A stretch of DNA of 9,505 nucleotides from NCBI GenBank assembly GCA_015064195.1, contig SVSO01000105.1, positions 1-9,505 on the forward strand, given 5' to 3'. The DNA comes from Oscillospiraceae bacterium (GTDB taxonomy: Bacteria; Bacillota_A; Clostridia; Oscillospirales; CAG-272). This document shows positions 6,917 to 9,505 of this stretch, in pieces. The notes under the pieces were generated by a model, which was given only the letters and a program-made list of their open reading frames with translations, searched no databases and was not told the origin of the DNA. Positions within the stretch are counted from its first letter, which is position 1; each line of letters starts with the position of its first letter. A program made the translations under genes and the position numbers.

Positions 6917-6931
6917 GGAGAAACAAGTCAA

Positions 6932-7927
6932 ATGAAAGCAGTTCAGATCGGCGGCGCGGGTCATGCCGGCTACGCGAACAAGGGTATCAAGGAGTACGGC
7001 ATCGAACTTGCGGCACTCGCCTGCGGAAGCGCGGGAATCGAGGCGGAGGGAACCAAGGGCACGCTTGACGGATTCATCCGCCGCGGCCATTCCCCGAAGC
7101 TCTACGAAAACTGGCGTGAGATGCTGGACACGGAAAAGCCGGATATCGCCATCATCAATCCGCCCTTCTGGGAAATTGCGGACTGTGCGGCCTATGCGTT
7201 GGAGCGTGGCATTCATGTGTTCGCCGAAAAACCGCTGGCGCAGGAGCTGTCCCAGCTGGAAATGCTGGAGGCGGCATATCGGCGCTCCGACGCCAAGCTT
7301 GCCGGAATGTTCGGCACGCGAAATGAGGCGGCGTTTCTGACGGCAAAGAAGGCGATCGCTGACGGAAGAATCGGCAAGGTGCGCATGATGGATTCCCGCA
7401 AATCCTACAAATGCGGCACGCGGCCGGAATTTTACAAATCCCGCAAGACCTATCCGGGCATCATTCCGTGGGTGGCGATCCATGCCATCGACTGGATGCA
7501 GTGGCTGTCCGGCGAATCCTATACAGCGGTGAGCGCGTTCCACTCCTGCCTTGAAAACCGTGACAACGGCGAGATGGACATCACCTCGTCGGCACAGTTT
7601 ATGATGACGAACGAGGTCATTGCGACGGTGACAGCGGATATGTACCGCCCCGGCTCTGCGGCGACCCATGGCGATGACCGGGTGCGCATTGTGGGCACAG
7701 CGGGCATTCTGGAGGTCATGGGCGGCGAGGTCTCCCTCATCTCCGATGCGGAGGGCGGAAAGATCATGCTTCCCCTCGAGCCTGCAGGCGATATTTTCGT
7801 GGATTTTCTCGAGCAGATCCTCCACGGAAAAGAGAGCGAGCTGACGGCGGAGAATGCCTTTGAGGTGACGCGCTGGGCACTGATAGCACGGGATGACGCT
7901 GAGAAAAGATCCGGAGGCAGGGTATGA
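6932..7927 (+). CDS. Gfo/Idh/MocA-family NAD(P)-dependent oxidoreductase
   Basis: The 331-residue protein has the N-terminal Rossmann fold of sugar and inositol dehydrogenases: a beta strand followed by GGAGHAG (7-13, in the place of GxGxxG), PDIAIINPPFWE (70-81) and the family hallmark EKP (99-101) in VFAEKPLA. The C-terminal alpha/beta domain covers about 125-320, with IHAIDWMQWLSG at 183-194 giving the conserved His184 and Asp187. In most relatives an Asp lies four residues before that His and belongs to the catalytic pair; here that position is Trp180 in IIPWVAIH. The substrate cannot be inferred; carbohydrate or cyclitol derivatives are usual. The gene starts 15 bases after rarA behind AAGGAG (6915-6920), and its last four bases overlap the ymdB-type gene (ATGA at 7924-7927), so the two are coupled. 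Confidence 0.9.
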   Translation: MKAVQIGGAGHAGYANKGIKEYGIELAALACGSAGIEAEGTKGTLDGFIRRGHSPKLYENWREMLDTEKPDIAIINPPFWEIADCAAYALERGIHVFAEKPLAQELSQLEMLEAAYRRSDAKLAGMFGTRNEAAFLTAKKAIADGRIGKVRMMDSRKSYKCGTRPEFYKSRKTYPGIIPWVAIHAIDWMQWLSGESYTAVSAFHSCLENRDNGEMDITSSAQFMMTNEVIATVTADMYRPGSAATHGDDRVRIVGTAGILEVMGGEVSLISDAEGGKIMLPLEPAGDIFVDFLEQILHGKESELTAENAFEVTRWALIARDDAEKRSGGRV

Positions 7928-8706
7928 GCGATTTCTTCAAGGTGCTGGCCATCGGCGACGTGGTCGGGCCGGCGGCGGTGAAATATATCAAGGAGACCCT
8001 GTGGGGCTTCCGCAAAGCAAACGAAATCAACATGGTGGTCTGCAATGCGGAGAATGCGGCAGTGGGCAACGGCCTTGACCCGCAGAGCGCGGATACACTG
8101 CTGGCGGCGGGCTGTGATGTGCTGACCGGCGGCAATCATATCTTCCGCAAAAAGGAGATCCGCCGTTATCTCGAATACAGCCGTACACTGATTCGCCCGG
8201 CGAATTATCCCTACGGCACACCGGGCAACGGCTACACCTTCGCGGATATTGACGGCTATCGGGTGCTGGTCATCAACGTGCTGGGCAATATCTATCTCGA
8301 TCCGCTGGCCTGTCCCTTCGGCACGGTTGACCGCATTTTAGAGCGGGAGGCAGGACGGTTCGATTTCGCAGTGCTGGACATTCATGCGGAGGCGACCAGC
8401 GAAAAAATCGCCATGGGACGCTATTTCGATGGCCGCATCCATATCATCTACGGCACGCATACCCACGTGGCGACGGCGGATACGACAATTCTCCCGAGGG
8501 GCACCGGGTATGTGACCGACCTTGGTATGTCCGGCCCGCCGGACGGCGTGCTGGGCATCCGCGCGGATATCATTATCGAAAAAATGCGCACCAAGCTGCC
8601 GGTGAAGTTTGAGTTGGCTGAAGGCGCGCCGGAAGTGAACGGGGTTGTGTTTACCCTTGACAAATCCACCGGCAAAGCTGCGGCGGTGGAGCGGGTGAAG
8701 TTTTGA
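7924..8706 (+). CDS. YmdB-family metallophosphoesterase (TIGR00282 type)
   Basis: The family is a dinuclear metal phosphoesterase; B. subtilis YmdB hydrolyses 2',3'-cyclic nucleotides and influences biofilm and motility switching, probably through RNA decay. The 260-residue protein keeps the metal and phosphate ligands: GD12 in AIGDVVG, N41-A-E43-N44 in CNAENAA, GN71-H72, H154 in LDIHAEATSEK (151-161) and H179, H181 in GTHTHVATAD. It also has the IRPANYP (90-96) and TDLGMSGPPD (198-207) blocks. The segment after the GNH motif reads HIFRKKEI, where many relatives have HTWDKKEI. It starts at ATG 7924 inside the end of the oxidoreductase gene and is the last gene before the terminator. In many Firmicutes ymdB lies next to rny (RNase Y); that is not so on the visible side here. 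Confidence 0.93.
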   Translation: MSDFFKVLAIGDVVGPAAVKYIKETLWGFRKANEINMVVCNAENAAVGNGLDPQSADTLLAAGCDVLTGGNHIFRKKEIRRYLEYSRTLIRPANYPYGTPGNGYTFADIDGYRVLVINVLGNIYLDPLACPFGTVDRILEREAGRFDFAVLDIHAEATSEKIAMGRYFDGRIHIIYGTHTHVATADTTILPRGTGYVTDLGMSGPPDGVLGIRADIIIEKMRTKLPVKFELAEGAPEVNGVVFTLDKSTGKAAAVERVKF

Positions 8707-8711
8707 ATCAG

Positions 8712-8743
8712 AACAGGAGAGCTTTTCTGCTCTCCTGTTTTTT
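8712..8743 (+). terminator. intrinsic terminator ending the proB-ymdB operon
   Basis: AACAGGAGAGC (8712-8722) pairs perfectly with GCTCTCCTGTT (8729-8739) around a six-base loop TTTTCT, and the T-run extends to 8743. It begins six bases after the stop codon of the phosphoesterase gene. The opposite strand lacks a T-run after the stem, so it works in the rightward direction only. Confidence 0.93.
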
Positions 8744-8800
8744 ACCGGAGATACAGCACAATCCATAAATGGAAGCAGACGATTTTGGAGCTTTTGTCAA
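8744..8800. other. intergenic stretch with no recognisable feature
   Basis: Between the operon terminator and the promoter of the lipoprotein gene I see no open frame, hairpin or conserved motif. Confidence 0.6.
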
Positions 8801-8830
8801 TTGACATATGATTGAATTTTATGATACAAT
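8801..8830 (+). promoter_or_regulatory. sigma-A promoter with extended -10 for the lipoprotein gene
   Basis: A perfect TTGACA (8801-8806) is followed after 18 bases by TACAAT (8825-8830), preceded by TGA (8822-8824) that forms an extended -10. Transcription would start near 8837, about 28 bases before the ATG. The -35 lies in the perfect palindrome GTCAATTGAC (8796-8805), which could be a regulator site. The gene therefore has its own promoter, separate from the operon ending at 8743. Confidence 0.75.
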
Positions 8831-8831
8831 G

Positions 8832-8886
8832 AAATTGTGCAAATAATTCAAAGCGGAGGACATTATGAAACAAAATTGTGCAATTT
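8832..8886 (+). repeat. duplicated operator-like element AAATTGTGCAA
   Basis: The 11-mer AAATTGTGCAA occurs exactly at 8832-8842, just after the expected transcription start, and at 8873-8883, inside the first codons of the lipoprotein gene; the copies are 41 bases apart. The second copy extends into the palindrome AAATTG-TG-CAATTT (8873-8886). Two-base spacing is too tight for an RNA hairpin, so a dimeric DNA-binding protein is the more natural reading (inference). It does not match the CcpA cre consensus. Confidence 0.4.
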
Positions 8887-9505
8887 CTCTTATTCTTTTA
8901 GCTGCGATTGCATCCGGTCTGTTGTCTTGCGGCGGTGCAGGAGCGGGATCGGATACGACAGCTGACACCGGGACGGTTGATACCACCACCGAAGCTCCGA
9001 AGGAACCGGGTCTGGCGGATACCATCACCGCCGAAGAACTGGAGGCACTGGGTCTTGACGGCTACGAGGTGGTCGTATACCAGCGGCCATCATGGCAGGG
9101 AACCGGCGTTTATGCGGAAGAAGAAAACGGCGAGGTTTTCAACGATGCCGTATTCCGCCGCAATGTGGATCTGGAAGATAAATATGGCTTCACCGTCACG
9201 CAGATCATTTCGACCGATACCGTATCATCGGATCTCCAGAAATTCATCAGTGCAGGCGACGATACCTATGATCTCGCATTTCCGATGGCAAGAGCGGCGG
9301 CCTCCATTTCGCAGATCGGCGGACTTGCGGATCTCGCGGCACTCGATTATGTGAATCTTGAGCATTCCTGCTGGAACGAGACGTTCAACCGGGAGCTGAA
9401 CATCGGCGGCCACCAGTATTATGTCACCGGCGATATCAGCACGAATTCCTTCACAGCGACCCGCGCGATGCTGTTCAACAAGGACATTCTTGAGGACTAT
9501 AAGCT
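8865..9505 (+). CDS. lipoprotein resembling an ABC-transporter solute-binding protein (partial)
   Basis: The first 213 codons are visible; the gene runs off the right edge. The N-terminus is a lipoprotein signal peptide: a Lys at 2, a hydrophobic stretch (6-20) and the lipobox LLSC (19-22), so Cys22 would be lipidated and the protein anchored on the outer face of the membrane. A Gly, Thr, Asp and Glu-rich linker follows (about 23-50). From about 65 the pattern is that of a type I periplasmic-binding fold: VVVYQR strand, FNDAVFRRNVDLEDKYGFTVT (landmark at 91-111), then a DTYDLAFP strand and 'ATRAMLFNKDILEDYK', as in extracellular solute-binding proteins of the sugar/oligosaccharide type. The ligand cannot be named. 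GGAGGA (8855-8860) provides a strong ribosome binding site. Its permease partners would be expected beyond the window. Confidence 0.8.
   Translation, partial: MKQNCAISLILLAAIASGLLSCGGAGAGSDTTADTGTVDTTTEAPKEPGLADTITAEELEALGLDGYEVVVYQRPSWQGTGVYAEEENGEVFNDAVFRRNVDLEDKYGFTVTQIISTDTVSSDLQKFISAGDDTYDLAFPMARAAASISQIGGLADLAALDYVNLEHSCWNETFNRELNIGGHQYYVTGDISTNSFTATRAMLFNKDILEDYK

Noticed and set aside
6467..7825. Minus-strand open frame of 452 codons opposite rarA and the oxidoreductase
   Set aside because: It spans two well-supported plus-strand genes, has shadow-like composition and no recognisable domain or ribosome binding site.
1..9505. Defence system, prophage, transposon or CRISPR array
   Set aside because: No repeats with spacers, transposase, integrase, toxin or nuclease motifs were seen; RecG and RarA here are standard housekeeping proteins.

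Overview
The window looks like a core-genome stretch of a fairly GC-rich member of the Firmicutes, class Clostridia (inference: PUA-less ProB, YitT with DUF2179, YmdB-type phosphoesterase, RlhA-like U32 protein, purine-rich Shine-Dalgarno sites and sigma-A-like promoters). I see no tRNA, rRNA, CRISPR array, phage or transposon. All coding annotation rests on reading motifs by eye, not on database searches.

Layout. (1) Positions 1-594, minus strand: the N-terminal 198 codons of a U32-family protein that runs off the left edge. It has no ATG, GTG or TTG start in the proper place and probably starts at an AUU codon. (2) Positions about 595-817: an AT-rich divergent control region with a good sigma-A promoter facing right, repeated and inverted TTCCGAT motifs, a duplicated 12-mer holding two -10 boxes, and a hairpin. 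(3) Positions 818-8706, plus strand: seven tightly packed genes (gaps of 4, 20, 18, 6 and 15 bases, then a 4-base overlap) for glutamate 5-kinase (proB), a YitT-family membrane protein, RecG helicase, an MscS-type channel, a RarA/MgsA AAA+ ATPase, a Gfo/Idh/MocA oxidoreductase and a YmdB-type metallophosphoesterase. A perfect 11-bp intrinsic terminator follows at 8712-8743, so this reads as one operon of about 8 kb. (4) Positions 8744-8864: a short intergenic region with a near-consensus extended -10 promoter and a duplicated operator-like element. (5) From 8865 to the right edge: the first 213 codons of a lipoprotein that resembles the solute-binding component of an ABC importer.

How the genes fit together. 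RecG and RarA both act at stalled replication forks. ProB (proline synthesis) and MscS (osmotic release) both touch osmotic balance. YmdB-family proteins are cyclic-nucleotide phosphodiesterases or RNA-decay regulators. A stress or housekeeping operon is a reasonable inference but not proven. No clear new defence or mobile system is visible. The points most worth a second look are the AUU start, the symmetric motif layout of the proB leader, the insertions in RecG near its translocation loop, the oxidoreductase with Trp at the usual catalytic Asp position, and the duplicated palindrome around the start of the lipoprotein gene.
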